64,000 nt of DNA, taken from assembly GCA_937981665.1 (NCBI GenBank), contig CALJOJ010000007.1, positions 1-64,000 of the forward strand, given 5' to 3'. The translations under genes and the position numbers were made by a program. Under the pieces are notes generated by a model, which made no database searches, had not been told where the DNA came from, and saw only the letters and a list, made by a program, of their open reading frames with translations. Of the stretch, positions 28,465 to 39,522 are shown piece by piece (the first letter of the stretch is position 1; every line of letters starts with the position of its first letter). Source of the DNA: an uncultured Rubritalea sp. Lineage in GTDB: Bacteria > Verrucomicrobiota > Verrucomicrobiia > Verrucomicrobiales > Akkermansiaceae.

Positions 28465-29163
28465 CTATAGTTCCTTAAGTTTAATATGTTTAAAGCGGTA
28501 AGTCTTTCCATTCTCACCATGATGCTGAAGCCCTATTACCCCCTCGGCATCAGCAGAGTCCTTAAGATCTGTTGTCAGATGACCATTGACCCATACTTGA
28601 ATATGGTCCCCTTTACAAACGATCCGGTACCCTATCCACTCACCATATGGGGCCTGAATATATTTACCGATCTTCTTTTGCTCGTCAGTGAGCAACCCCC
28701 ATCTTCTACGACCTTCGTCATAGATTCTTCCAGATAAAGCCCTTTTCGCGGGATCACACTCAGCTTGATACCCCCAGACTTTATACTTCGGTTTAGTCTT
28801 ATCCACTTGAGCTCGGAACATCACCCCACTATTCGCAGGTCCCACAGCTGGCAACATTATCTCTAATTCTAATTCAAAATCTTTATATGCCTTCTTTGTT
28901 GTAAGAAAAAATTTCTTATTTCCAGTGAGGTGAATCTCACCATCTACAACCTTAGCATCACCGTGCTTATAAACATTACTCCAGCCTGATAAATCTTTTC
29001 CGTTGAACAACTCAACAAACCCTTCTTCTTCAGCACTAACAGCTAGCGTCTCCTTAACAGCGACATCCTGAGCATCTATAGGAGAAGCTAACAAACAAAA
29101 TGTAAAAGCATAACTACTCAAGCTACTTAGAGACAAAAAACTTATGACTTTGTGTATTAACAT
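28465..29163 (-). CDS. Secreted DUF1080 (3-keto-disaccharide hydrolase-like) protein
   Basis: 232 residues from the ATG at 29163 (MLIHKVISFLSLSSLSSYAF), with a signal peptide ending near SPIDA. GFVELFNGKDLSGWSN opens the domain; FELELEIMLPAVGPANSGVMFRAQ, GYQAECDP, IVCKGDHIQVWVNGHLTTD and GVIGLQHHGENGKTYRFKHIKLKEL are typical DUF1080 blocks (a concanavalin-like fold). The family is very abundant in Verrucomicrobiota and Planctomycetes; some members hydrolyse 3-keto-glucosides. Exported; exact substrate unknown. Confidence 0.88.
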   Translation of the reverse strand: MLIHKVISFLSLSSLSSYAFTFCLLASPIDAQDVAVKETLAVSAEEEGFVELFNGKDLSGWSNVYKHGDAKVVDGEIHLTGNKKFFLTTKKAYKDFELELEIMLPAVGPANSGVMFRAQVDKTKPKYKVWGYQAECDPAKRALSGRIYDEGRRRWGLLTDEQKKIGKYIQAPYGEWIGYRIVCKGDHIQVWVNGHLTTDLKDSADAEGVIGLQHHGENGKTYRFKHIKLKEL

Positions 29164-29299
29164 AAAACACAATTACAACCCGTTTAATGGAAAATCAACC
29201 CTAACCTTAATTCAGTGAGAGCTTAGACTAGTAAATACTAGTAACATATTTAGTTAATTTTCCTTTACAAAATAAGTCTGTATTTTACAAAATATATTC

Positions 29300-29443
29300 A
29301 TGAAAAAACCTATCTTACTACTAAGCGCAATCGTTATCTCTGTTTCATCCTCATCCTGCAACACAGTGGCAGGAATAGGCAAAGACATGAAGAACTTTGG
29401 AAATAGCATGGAGAATACTGCCATCAAGACGAGCAACCGCTAA
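29300..29443 (+). CDS. Entericidin-like small lipoprotein
   Basis: 47 residues: MKKPILLLSAIVISVSSSSC, then NTVAGIGKDMKNFGNSMENTA. The lipobox is SSSC with Cys20. The mature part, CNTVxGxGKDxxxxGxxxxxxA, is the entericidin A/B signature (small membrane lipoproteins, bacteriolytic or stress-linked in E. coli). The frame is covered on the other strand by a meaningless longer ORF. AT-rich DNA upstream could hold a promoter. Confidence 0.75.
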   Translation: MKKPILLLSAIVISVSSSSCNTVAGIGKDMKNFGNSMENTAIKTSNR

Positions 29444-29479
29444 AACAGTTATTCAATTAACTCATTCATCTATACATCT

Positions 29480-30180
29480 AAGGTCATGCTCCTGCTGCCT
29501 CATAATTAGGACACTCTACGTATTCTGTGTTTGTGGTTGATTTAGTGCCTCTAAAGGGCTGTTCGGAGCGTATTCCTGTTCTCCTCTGATAGCTTTCCAC
29601 TATCCAGCAAGCGTTGAGCAGGTGTGTAGCTTTTCTTAGAGTGTCTACGCATTTGTTTGGAGCCTACTCTTAGGCAGCTCTCTTGCTTCATTGTGACGCA
29701 AAACAGATTCTTCCAGAGACTCCATAGTGAAAGTAATTCGTTAAGTTGAGGCAGTAGTTCGTGATGCTCTAAACGATCATATCCAAGGAAAGATCTTACG
29801 TGAGTGTAGTTCTTTTGCTCAACGTAGGCTTGATCATTTTTGAAGTAAGACCGTGAGCAGTTTATTCAACTAATTGATCATTAAGTTAGTTATAAACATG
29901 GTAGTTCAAGAACTCTCCACCGTTATCACTATCCACCCCTAAAAGCTTAAATGGTTGGCTTTTAAATATAGATTCTAAGCCCTCAAACGATGCGTGCTGA
30001 CCTCGGCTCCATATAAGCTCGCACTCTGTCCAGCCACTCGCTATATCAACACTAGTGAGATTCCAGATGACGCTGCCACTCATCTCTCCTCCGCAGTGCG
30101 CTACAGTGTCGACTTCAGTCCACACTGGCGGAATGCGCGTCGGTGAAATAACCGTGGCTGAAGCACTTAAGAAAAAAAGC
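29480..30180 (-). pseudogene. Decayed IS transposase with DDE (rve-type) integrase core
   Basis: The minus strand between 30125 and 29886 reads WTEVDTVAHCGGEMSG, WNLTSVDIASGWTECE, LLGVDSDNGGEFLNYH, the catalytic core (two Asp and a Glu) of an integrase-type transposase. It hits a stop at 29886. After a frameshift, 29840-29580 continue with KNDQAYVEQKNYTHVRSFLGYDRLEHHELLPQL and NLFCVTMKQESCLRVGSK, the usual C-terminal part. No intact N-terminal HTH region precedes the core, and a TAG interrupts upstream. The element is broken in several places and cannot move. No terminal repeats were identified. Confidence 0.8.
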
Positions 30181-30318
30181 TACGCGGCAGTTTTTTTTGG
30201 CAAATGACACATTAGCTGGGTGAATGACTTTCATCAATACGGGTAAAATAATGTGGCTGAAATCACAAAAGAATCTTGCACGTGTGGGCTAAGATTTCTA
30301 ATCTAACGTAACTTACTC

Positions 30319-31080
30319 ATGGTCGCACTTTCTAATTCTAGCACGCACGTTATTGGGATGATTCCAGCTCGTTGGGCTTCTACACGTTTCCCCGGAAAAC
30401 CACTCCATCTCATCGCGGGCAAACCATTGCTACAGCATGTCTGGGAACGTTGTAAGAACTGCTCAAAACTGGATAGTATCATTGTCGCTACTGATGACGA
30501 ACGCATCGCCACTGTAGCTCGTGAATTTGGAGCTGAAGTCGTCATGACCTCTACTGAGCACACTACAGGAACTGACCGACTGGCTGAAGCCTTAGCAAAG
30601 CACCCCGAAGGGTCACATATCATTAACATCCAAGGTGACGAGCCTATGATAGAGCCTAGTTTGATCGATGAACTCGCTCAGTCCTTGATCGATAACCCAT
30701 CACTTTCTATGGCGACTGCGGCCAATGAAATTTCAAACGATAAACTAATGAATGATCCGAATGTGGTTAAGGTCGTACTAAAGAAAAATGGTGAAGCACT
30801 CTACTTCTCTCGAAGCCCACTTCCCTTCAGGCGCTCCGCTAGTTCAGCTTTAAAAATTTATCGTCACAAAGGAATCTACGCATATCGTAGAGATTTCCTT
30901 GAACATTTCGTCAATTGGGATCCTACGCCGCTAGAAGTAGCTGAAAACCTGGAACAACTCCGAGCACTCGAGAATGATGCACGCATCAAAGTCATCATTA
31001 CTGATGACGACTCTGGAGGCATCGACACCCTAGAACAAGCTAACGAACTCGAAACGCTTCTAATGGCACAAACCTACTAA
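30319..31080 (+). CDS. kdsB: 3-deoxy-manno-octulosonate cytidylyltransferase
   Basis: 253 residues. IGMIPARWASTRFPGKPLHLIAGKPLLQHVWER is the nucleotidyltransferase start; VVMTSTEHTTGTDRLAEA and INIQGDEPMIEP are the CTP and Mg-binding blocks; YFSRSPLPF and HKGIYAYRRDFL follow. It activates KDO with CTP for lipid A-core assembly. It sits 54 nt upstream of pyrG, which makes CTP, its co-substrate, a pairing seen in other genomes. Confidence 0.95.
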   Translation: MVALSNSSTHVIGMIPARWASTRFPGKPLHLIAGKPLLQHVWERCKNCSKLDSIIVATDDERIATVAREFGAEVVMTSTEHTTGTDRLAEALAKHPEGSHIINIQGDEPMIEPSLIDELAQSLIDNPSLSMATAANEISNDKLMNDPNVVKVVLKKNGEALYFSRSPLPFRRSASSALKIYRHKGIYAYRRDFLEHFVNWDPTPLEVAENLEQLRALENDARIKVIITDDDSGGIDTLEQANELETLLMAQTY

Positions 31081-31134
31081 GCAACCATCACTTTTCATTA
31101 TCTAATCTAACAATGTTTTCATCACAATAGCACC

Positions 31135-32763
31135 ATGTCACACCCAACAAAATACATTTTCGTCACTGGCGGCGTTGTCTCTTCTCTAGGAAAAGGACTC
31201 GCAGCAGCTTCACTAGGTACTCTGTTAGAGCATCGCGGACTCAAAGTCCTCATTCAAAAATTTGACCCATACTTAAATGTAGACCCAGGAACAATGTCTC
31301 CTTTCCAGCACGGTGAAGTTTACGTTCTTGCCGATGGTGCTGAGACAGACCTAGACCTGGGCCACTACGAGCGCTTCACCAATTGTGAATGCTCTAAGCT
31401 AAACAATATCACCTCTGGTCAGGTATTTGAAAATGTAATCATGAACGAGCGTGCTGGTAAGTATCTCGGTAAGACAGTTCAGTTCATCCCACACTGCACA
31501 GATATCATTAAAGACCGTATCCGCGAAGTCACTGAATCTAGTGATGCCGATGTGATCATCACTGAAATAGGTGGCACCACTGGTGACATAGAAGGCCACC
31601 TATTCCTTGAGGCCCTTAGACAATTCTCTCTCGAAGTAGGTAAGAGTAATGCCTGCTTCATCCACCTCACTCTACTTCCATTCATCGCAGCCGCTGGTGA
31701 GATCAAGACTAAACCCACTCAGCAATCTGTTGCTAAACTTCGTGAAATTGGCATCCAGCCAGATATTATTGTTTGCCGTACTGAGCATGATCTCGATGAA
31801 GATAATAAAGCCAAAATTGCGATGTTCTGTAACGTTGAAGCGAAGAACGTGGTAGCCTTTCGTGATGTAGCCCACACTATTTACGAGTGCCCACTAGATC
31901 TTCGTAGAGATAAGCTAGATCGTCTTGTTACGGATAAGCTAGGATTAGAATCAACGACTCCTGACCTCGAAGAATGGCGTCTCTTCGTGGACCGCATCAT
32001 TAACCCTACCCATGAAATAAACATTGCAGTTTGCGGTAAATACATCGAACTCAATGATGCTTACAAATCTATCTATGAGTCACTCACTCACGCTGGAGCC
32101 CATCACGACACTAAGGTCAATGTCCACAAAGTAGACGCAGAAGCAATCGCAACTGACGGCTCAGCTAACCTTCTTAAAGACATGGATGGCATTCTCGTTC
32201 CAGGCGGATTTGGTGACCGTGGCACCGAAGGCAAGATCGTCGCTGTTACATTTGCTCGTCAGAACAATATTCCATACTTTGGAATTTGCCTCGGAATGCA
32301 GATCGCTACTATCGAGTTTGCCCGTAACGTTTGTAATCTTGAGCAAGCGAACTCTACCGAATTCAATAAAGACACGCCACACCCCGTCATCTGTCTTCAA
32401 GAAGAGCAGAAGAAACTCACCACCATGGGAGGCAACATGCGCTTAGGTGCAGCTCAAGCAACGATAACTTCAGGAACTAAAGCAAGTGAACTTTACGATG
32501 GCGCTGAAACTATAACTGAGCGACACAGACACAGATTCGAGTTCAATCCAGAGTACCGAGAACAGCTCGAAAGCGCTGGTCTTAAGATATCAGGAGTTTC
32601 TTCTGAAGAAGGTCTCGTAGAAATCGTGGAAATCACAGATCACCCATTCTTCATCGGTGCTCAGTTCCACCCGGAGTTCCAATCACGCCCTAACAAGCCA
32701 CATCCAATTTTTTCTGGATTCGTCAAAGCGGCACTCGATATCCATCAAGCTAATAAAGCCTAA
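31135..32763 (+). CDS. pyrG: CTP synthase
   Basis: 542 residues, normal length. The N-terminal synthase domain begins [55 protein letters not shown] and [11 protein letters not shown] are hallmark stretches. The C-terminal glutamine amidotransferase domain has the catalytic Cys in [12 protein letters not shown] and His/Glu in FHPEFQSRP. It makes CTP from UTP, Gln and ATP. It lies between kdsB and a RidA-family gene, all on the plus strand with short gaps. Confidence 0.97.
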   Translation: MSHPTKYIFVTGGVVSSLGKGLAAASLGTLLEHRGLKVLIQKFDPYLNVDPGTMSPFQHGEVYVLADGAETDLDLGHYERFTNCECSKLNNITSGQVFENVIMNERAGKYLGKTVQFIPHCTDIIKDRIREVTESSDADVIITEIGGTTGDIEGHLFLEALRQFSLEVGKSNACFIHLTLLPFIAAAGEIKTKPTQQSVAKLREIGIQPDIIVCRTEHDLDEDNKAKIAMFCNVEAKNVVAFRDVAHTIYECPLDLRRDKLDRLVTDKLGLESTTPDLEEWRLFVDRIINPTHEINIAVCGKYIELNDAYKSIYESLTHAGAHHDTKVNVHKVDAEAIATDGSANLLKDMDGILVPGGFGDRGTEGKIVAVTFARQNNIPYFGICLGMQIATIEFARNVCNLEQANSTEFNKDTPHPVICLQEEQKKLTTMGGNMRLGAAQATITSGTKASELYDGAETITERHRHRFEFNPEYREQLESAGLKISGVSSEEGLVEIVEITDHPFFIGAQFHPEFQSRPNKPHPIFSGFVKAALDIHQANKA

Positions 32764-32780
32764 TTTTAAATCATCATATT

Positions 32781-33236
32781 ATGTCAATAGAAGCCAAAAT
32801 CAACGACCTCGGATACACGTTACCAGAAGCTCCAGCTCCAGCTGGATCATACGTGAACTATACCCGCTCAGGTAACCTCCTCTTTCTCGCTGGAGGCATC
32901 CCACCAGTAGAAGACGAATACATGGGTAAAGTACCAACCGACACTCCTGTAGAGACCGCTCAAGAAGCCGCGAGGCTCATCACTCTAAACCGCTTAGCTG
33001 TTCTCAAAGAAGCGATCGGCTGCCTTGATAAAGTAAAGCAAATCGTTACTGTAAATGGCTTTGTAAACTCAGCACCAGACTTCTATGCCCACCCTGCTGT
33101 GATCAATGGCTGTTCAGATCTCCTCGTAGATATCTTCGGCGATAAAGGTATCCACTCACGTACAGCAATGGGGGCAGCTGCGCTACCTCTCAATGTATCC
33201 GTGGAAATCAACATGGTCGTGGAAGTCGAAGACTAA
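32781..33236 (+). CDS. RidA/YjgF/YER057c-UK114 family protein (YjgF-like subgroup)
   Basis: 151 residues. It starts IEAKINDLGYTLPEAPAPAGSYVNYTRSGNLLFLAGGIPP, with ETAQEAARLITLNRLAVLKEAIG and GAAALPLNVSVEINMVVEVE at the end. This longer form (about 150 aa) belongs to a Rid subgroup other than RidA itself; it lacks the Arg of the RidA active site in the usual place. Role: likely imine/enamine handling, uncertain. It is 17 nt after pyrG and ends the operon before a terminator. Confidence 0.85.
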   Translation: MSIEAKINDLGYTLPEAPAPAGSYVNYTRSGNLLFLAGGIPPVEDEYMGKVPTDTPVETAQEAARLITLNRLAVLKEAIGCLDKVKQIVTVNGFVNSAPDFYAHPAVINGCSDLLVDIFGDKGIHSRTAMGAAALPLNVSVEINMVVEVED

Positions 33237-33263
33237 TCATATAGCCTAACCACATTTTAAAAT

Positions 33264-33295
33264 AAAAGCTCAGCCGAATATCGTCTGAGCTTTTT
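33264..33295 (+). terminator. Rho-independent terminator after the RidA-family gene
   Basis: AAAGCTCAG and CTGAGCTTT form a 9-bp stem around a loop of about 11 bases, followed by T residues. It ends the kdsB-pyrG-rid transcript. Confidence 0.85.
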
Positions 33296-33302
33296 AGTAT
33301 CT

Positions 33303-33440
33303 AAAGGGAACTTCTGAAAAATCCCGATATTGCTCTTTCTGTTATTAGATTTTAAAGTTTACGAGCAAAGCTTGTATGTTCGAAATAAGACCCTTCGAGC
33401 AAAAGAATAAACATCACTAGTTTCCAGAAGTCCCCTAAAT
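33303..33440 (+). repeat. Short copy of a dispersed MITE-like repeat
   Basis: It begins AAGGGAACTTCTGAAAA and ends GTTTCCAGAAGTCCCC, which are imperfect inverted termini. The inner parts (CTGTTATTAGATTT, AGCAAAGCTTG, ACCCTTCG) match, in inverted orientation, the longer copy at 37050-37280. It lacks roughly 90 bases from the middle-right part of that copy. It is non-coding and lies between convergent genes. Confidence 0.75.
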
Positions 33441-33457
33441 TAAGATAATCCGGAAAA

Positions 33458-33826
33458 TTACTTAGCTGCCACAAATTCAGGGAAAACCAAAATACGCTCA
33501 CCTCGCTTACTCCACTTAAGTCGTTCTCTAGCTTTGATTTCAAGATAGCGAGGGTCTTGCTGGATCGCGCGGTGCTCTCTATCAGAGCTGTCTTTTGCTT
33601 CAGCTGCAATGCGTAGTTTGTCTTGCCACTCTGTGTGATAAGTCTCCTCTAAGACCTTAGATTTCTCTAAAGCCGGAAGAGCTGTGACTGGAATAACGGC
33701 ACAAAGTGCGATTACCAAAATACAAAACGCAAGCCTGTTCACTGTACTCATCTGCGCATTTCTCTTGCGTAGACGAGTATGGCGAACATGTAGCTTGCGT
33801 AATTTGTCAGGGTCTTTTCGGCTCAT
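33458..33826 (-). CDS. FtsB/DivIC-like septum formation initiator protein
   Basis: 122 residues: a basic cytoplasmic N-terminus (MSRKDPDKLRKLHVRHTRLRKR), one membrane helix (LAFCILVIALCAVIPVTALPAL), a short polar helical region, and the C-terminal block DPRYLEIKARERLKWSKRGERILVFP, which is the family hallmark. FtsB-type proteins link early and late divisome parts. It sits 44 nt after eno on the same strand, the eno-ftsB order also found in many Proteobacteria, which supports the call. Confidence 0.75.
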   Translation of the reverse strand: MSRKDPDKLRKLHVRHTRLRKRNAQMSTVNRLAFCILVIALCAVIPVTALPALEKSKVLEETYHTEWQDKLRIAAEAKDSSDREHRAIQQDPRYLEIKARERLKWSKRGERILVFPEFVAAK

Positions 33827-33870
33827 TATCCTAAATTTAAGGAACGTTAACCGTCAAGATATCTTAATTT

Positions 33871-35172
<1,302 letters not shown>

Positions 35173-36987
35173 TTATGCGTTGTATGCGGCGATGCTTTTT
35201 ACAGTCATCTTCTGCGTGACTACTTCTACAGTATCACCTACTGATGCGCCAAGTAGAGACTGTGCCATCTCTGATAAGTATGAAATCACATTGTTATCAG
35301 GATCTGAGTCCCATGCTCCAAGAATAGTCATCTGCTTACTCTTACCATCAGCATCAAGCGTCACAACAGTGCCGATCTTGACCGTATCTGGCTCAACATC
35401 TTTGAAATCTGTTCCTTGGACTTCGCCAAGAGCCTTCTCATGATCTGCCTTACGACGCATGAGCACCTTCTGATTATCCTTAGACATATGGTATTCTGCG
35501 TTCTCACGAAGGTCACCATATGACTTTGCTATCTTGATGTCCTCACGGTTCTGAGGGATTTGGTTATCCACTAGATCTTTATACTCAGCCTTACGCTTAT
35601 CGATACTATCCCATGAAGAAACAATACCCTTATTCGACTGCTCTCCGTCACTAGTGACGAGTTCCTGAGTCTCAGGTGCCGCTTTAATCACGCGCGCCAT
35701 CAGTGACTTTCTGTCTAGCTCGGGGAAAATCTGTCCTTGATGAAGCTTACGGCCAAAGCTCTTAGCTTCGTTACCCTGTACTCCTCCGATGAGATCATTG
35801 ATAAGATCCTTCTCATCCATGAAGTAACTCTGGAGACGTGAACTCTTACGAGGGCCATCATCCATAGCATCTCTCTCTAACAGACTTAAAATAGCATTAC
35901 CAACCTCGTGGTCGAACACAGGCTCAGCTAGCTTTTTACGCTCTCGGCATATCCACAGAAGTGAATCTGCTCCGAGAGTTCTGCCTGTGATGTGCTGCCT
36001 GAGGAATGTATAGAGTGATACATCTTCACCTTTTTCGATGAGAAGCTTAGCTATCTCAGCGAGACCACGTGGACCAACTACATCAAAAATACTTAAAATC
36101 TCTTTCACCCAAGTATCACCAAATGCGACTGGATATGCTTCGAACACCTTACGCTGACGAGCTGCTGGAAGTGAGCCTAGCTCTTCACCTATCTTATCGC
36201 TCTCAGTCTGGATCAGATCACTGAGTCTCAGAGCGGAATCTTCTAACACAAGGTTATCTGAAACCTCCATGAGATCATCTCTTCCTACAAGAAGATCGAG
36301 AGCCTGACCGAGGTGGAATTTGATTCCTTTACGAACTGTAGCATCGATGTCTACAGCGATCTTAGCTTGATCTTCTGCATTATCCTTCACGTGAATGAAA
36401 TCTTTAATAATCGCTTCAAGAGCGCGTGCCTTAGCTTTAAGATCTTTAGCTTCGAAGAAATCAGAAACCATTGACTCACCAGGAGTAAGGCTTTCGTCAC
36501 GGAGCACAAGTGGCTCAGTTCTTTTAGTAGGCACTACAGCTGCACGGCTTTCTCTAAGTTGTTTCTTAGTGCTTTCCCACCACTTTTTGTAATCCTTCTC
36601 AGGAATAACAGAGCCTATGAGCTCACGCTCAAGTTTGTCTAGTTTCAATGAACCACCGAGGCTTTTTAAAATTCTAACGACAAGTTCAACCGGGTTCTCA
36701 GTAACTAGTGCTCTGAGCTCAGCCATAGACTCTAGCTTCTGTGCACGGAAATGATCCACATCTAAAACCTCAGTTTTCTGAATCGCGAGCTTGAGACCCA
36801 TTTCCTGGTTCTCATTCTGTTCAAAATCAATAACAATCTTGCCAGCAGACAAATCCCAAGACTTAACCTTACCTGCCCCCCAATTCTTATGTAGGCAATA
36901 CTGGCTAGGTGCTAATTGAGACAATCGTTCTCCTACTTCTTTCGAAATTCGGCCAGCTTCTACTAATTTAACTACATCAGGGTGCAT
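35173..36987 (-). CDS. Long GreA/GreB-type transcription elongation factor
   Basis: 604 residues, nearly four times the usual GreA. The last 160 residues are the GreA/GreB module: coiled coil with AKSYGDLRENAEYHMSKDNQ, which keeps the acidic tip residues that act in the polymerase secondary channel, then the C-terminal FKBP-like fold. About residues 25-60 (NWGAGKVKSWDLSAGKIVIDF) recall a small Tudor/CarD-like barrel. The middle part is helical and unassigned. A similarly long GreA is known in Chlamydia, so this is probably a PVC form that rescues backtracked RNA polymerase. Confidence 0.85.
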   Translation of the reverse strand: MHPDVVKLVEAGRISKEVGERLSQLAPSQYCLHKNWGAGKVKSWDLSAGKIVIDFEQNENQEMGLKLAIQKTEVLDVDHFRAQKLESMAELRALVTENPVELVVRILKSLGGSLKLDKLERELIGSVIPEKDYKKWWESTKKQLRESRAAVVPTKRTEPLVLRDESLTPGESMVSDFFEAKDLKAKARALEAIIKDFIHVKDNAEDQAKIAVDIDATVRKGIKFHLGQALDLLVGRDDLMEVSDNLVLEDSALRLSDLIQTESDKIGEELGSLPAARQRKVFEAYPVAFGDTWVKEILSIFDVVGPRGLAEIAKLLIEKGEDVSLYTFLRQHITGRTLGADSLLWICRERKKLAEPVFDHEVGNAILSLLERDAMDDGPRKSSRLQSYFMDEKDLINDLIGGVQGNEAKSFGRKLHQGQIFPELDRKSLMARVIKAAPETQELVTSDGEQSNKGIVSSWDSIDKRKAEYKDLVDNQIPQNREDIKIAKSYGDLRENAEYHMSKDNQKVLMRRKADHEKALGEVQGTDFKDVEPDTVKIGTVVTLDADGKSKQMTILGAWDSDPDNNVISYLSEMAQSLLGASVGDTVEVVTQKMTVKSIAAYNA

Positions 36988-37049
36988 TTCTGTATTATGC
37001 TAAAACCCCACAAAATAGCAAGACATTAGCATAACATGTAAGCATATTT

Positions 37050-37280
37050 CTTAAGGAAACTTCAGGAAACTAGCGATCTTGATGCAAAAGAATAAAGCAA
37101 GTAGAGCAAGGCGCATATCTGAAAGGGATAAGTACCCCCTTTCAAATATGGAACAAAGCTATACGTAGGTTTATGCTTTTACCCGAAGGGTCGTATTTTC
37201 AAGATTCAAGCTTTGCTTGCAAACTTTCAAATCTAATAACAGAATCAGCAATATAGGGAGTTTTCAGAAGTTCCCTTAAA
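37050..37280 (-). repeat. Long copy of the dispersed MITE-like repeat
   Basis: Lies in the 401-base gap between the long greA and parC. Read on the minus strand it begins AAGGGAACTTCTGAAAA, carries CTGTTATTAGATTT, AGCAAAGCTTG and ACCCTTCGGGTAAAAG, and ends CTAGTTTCCTGAAGTTTCC. It has inverted ends and an inner palindrome (GAAAGGG / CCCTTTC). No open frame is present. It is about 90 bases longer than the copy at 33303-33440. The rest of the gap shows nothing else. Confidence 0.75.
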
Positions 37281-37388
37281 TTCTATACCCCTCTGACTTA
37301 AACCTGTATGACACTCCGACCCTATAGGGAAATAAGATCTAATATAGACGTCTGTTAGATTAGATCCTCTTGTTAGATCATCAGATTA

Positions 37389-39377
37389 TTACTCTAGAGA
37401 GAAATCTGTCTCATCACCCATATCTTTAGGAGCTTTCACCACCCTATCCACGCTGTGCTTAGTCACCGTATTCCCCTTAGCCGCTCTACCCTTTATTGCA
37501 ATATCGCCAAACTGAAATGGCCGCGCAAGATTACGAAGACGTAATGCCGGCTTCAGATGCACCACGAGTAAATTATTATTACTCTCTTCTTCAGAATCAT
37601 GCACAGCGAAATACATAATACGAGTACCCTTGGTACCCTTCGTGAGTTCATATTCCTTATCACGCGTGACGCCTCCTATCTTGAAGCGCTTGGCAAACAG
37701 TGCTCCATCTTTACCATCACGGTAGATCATCGAGTACACCTTCTCTTCATCCTTGCGGAAGATAGCGAGATGCTGTGGACGCTTCCCTACAAATAACTTC
37801 TCTGCCACCTTCATAACCTTGAGCTGTCCGTCATTAGTAAAGACCACGACATCATCGAGCTGCGAACATTTCTCCACGGGATCCTCTTTCTTTAGCCCCC
37901 AGCCAGCGAATCCATTCTTACTATCGAGGTACAGCATCTCATTCGCTACAACCACCTGAGTTCTATTCACTTTACCAAATTCTGCGATCTCAGTCTTACG
38001 CTCTCTCCCCTTACCGTACTTTTTCTTTAAATTTTCAAAATACCTGATCGTGAATCGTGTTAGATTTTTGAGATTTTTCTCCACTTCTTCAATGTCAGCC
38101 TCAAGTCCACTAATTAGGTCGTCAGCCTTAAAACTATCGAACTTAGAAATCCGCTTAATTTTAATCTCTGTTAGACGCACGATGTCTTCCTCAGTCACCT
38201 CACGAATCAAGTGTTTAATATGCGGTTTCAGCCCTTTGTCAATTGCCTTGATCACAGCTTCCCATGTCTCACACTCCTCGATATCACGGTAAATTCTGTT
38301 CTCGATGAATATCTTTTCTAGTGAACTAAAATGCCACTTATCACGAAGCTCACCCAGCTTGATCTCGAGCTCCATCTGGATGAGATCCTTAGCTAAGAAT
38401 GCATTATGCTTAAGAATCTCAGACACCCCCATAAAGCTAGGCTTACCCTCTATGATCACGCAAGAGTTCGGTGAAATACTCACCTCACAATCCGTGAATC
38501 CATAAAGAGCCTCGCGCACCATCTCAGGGTCAGAGCCTGCAGGCAAATGGACTAAAATGTCTGTCAGAGCTGCCGTATTATCTTCGATTCTAGAAATCTT
38601 GATCTTACCCTTCTCATTCGCATTCACGATGTTATCCATCAGACTACCTGTCGTCACACCGAATGGCACCTCAGTGATCCTGAGTAGCTTTTTACTCTCC
38701 ACATTCACCTTAGCTCGCACTCGCACCTTCCCCCCGCGAACCCCGTCATTATAGTTACTCGCATCCATCATTCCACCAGTAGGGAAATCTGGTAACAGCT
38801 CGAAAGGCTGCTTACGTAATATAGAAATACATGCATCAATAACCTCGATGAAATTATGTGGTAAAATTTTACACGCTAACCCAACCGCAATTCCCTCTAC
38901 ACCTTGAGTCAAGAGTAACGGGAATTTCATAGGCAGAGCCACAGGCTCCTTATTCCGGCCGTCATAACTCGACGTCCAGTCAGTAGTCTTCGGGTTAAAA
39001 GATATGTCTTTAGCAAATGTAGTAAGCCGCGCCTCAATGTATCGAGGAGCTGCGGCACGGTCACCAGTGAGCACATTCCCCCAGTTACCCTGGGTATCAA
39101 TGAGTAGTTCACGCTGACCTAGCCAGACCATAGCATCGCCAATACTCGCATCACCGTGAGGGTGATACTTCATCGTATTACCAACCACGTTAGCCACCTT
39201 ATTATAGCGGCCATCATCCATTTCATCGAGCGAATGTAGAATTCTACGCTGCACAGGCTTTAAACCATCGTTCACATGCGGAACCGCACGCTCCAAAATT
39301 ACGTAACTAGCATAATCTAGGAAATAGTCTGAATACATATCCCGCAGTGTTGCCTCTGGCTTCTCTTCTTCACTCAT
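37389..39377 (-). CDS. Type IIA topoisomerase subunit A (ParC/GyrA type)
   Basis: 662 residues, shorter than GyrA (about 875). SYVILERAVPHVNDGLKPVQRRIL starts the breakage-reunion domain; KYHPHGDASIGDAMV and the active Tyr in AAPRYIEARLT follow. The C-terminal part from about 480 is a reduced beta-propeller-like region (VFTNDGQLKVMKV, KGTRIMYFAV) without a clear GyrA box, so topoisomerase IV (ParC) is more likely than gyrase. No B subunit is adjacent. The order in other PVC genomes would help decide. Confidence 0.85.
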   Translation of the reverse strand: MSEEEKPEATLRDMYSDYFLDYASYVILERAVPHVNDGLKPVQRRILHSLDEMDDGRYNKVANVVGNTMKYHPHGDASIGDAMVWLGQRELLIDTQGNWGNVLTGDRAAAPRYIEARLTTFAKDISFNPKTTDWTSSYDGRNKEPVALPMKFPLLLTQGVEGIAVGLACKILPHNFIEVIDACISILRKQPFELLPDFPTGGMMDASNYNDGVRGGKVRVRAKVNVESKKLLRITEVPFGVTTGSLMDNIVNANEKGKIKISRIEDNTAALTDILVHLPAGSDPEMVREALYGFTDCEVSISPNSCVIIEGKPSFMGVSEILKHNAFLAKDLIQMELEIKLGELRDKWHFSSLEKIFIENRIYRDIEECETWEAVIKAIDKGLKPHIKHLIREVTEEDIVRLTEIKIKRISKFDSFKADDLISGLEADIEEVEKNLKNLTRFTIRYFENLKKKYGKGRERKTEIAEFGKVNRTQVVVANEMLYLDSKNGFAGWGLKKEDPVEKCSQLDDVVVFTNDGQLKVMKVAEKLFVGKRPQHLAIFRKDEEKVYSMIYRDGKDGALFAKRFKIGGVTRDKEYELTKGTKGTRIMYFAVHDSEEESNNNLLVVHLKPALRLRNLARPFQFGDIAIKGRAAKGNTVTKHSVDRVVKAPKDMGDETDFSLE

Positions 39378-39522
39378 AAAATTTTATTTAGCTTTCATTA
39401 ACTATCTAGCCCTCTCACCTAACAGTCAAGCAAAGAGTAATGAAGAGCATAGCTATCCAAACACTAGCTAGAAACTCTATTTTGAGCATTGATAATTTAA
39501 ACTAAAAGATTAGTTTCATGGC

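Noticed and set aside
29254-29436. Minus-strand ORF of 60 codons
   Set aside because: Antisense of the entericidin-like gene, which has a lipobox and a family signature.
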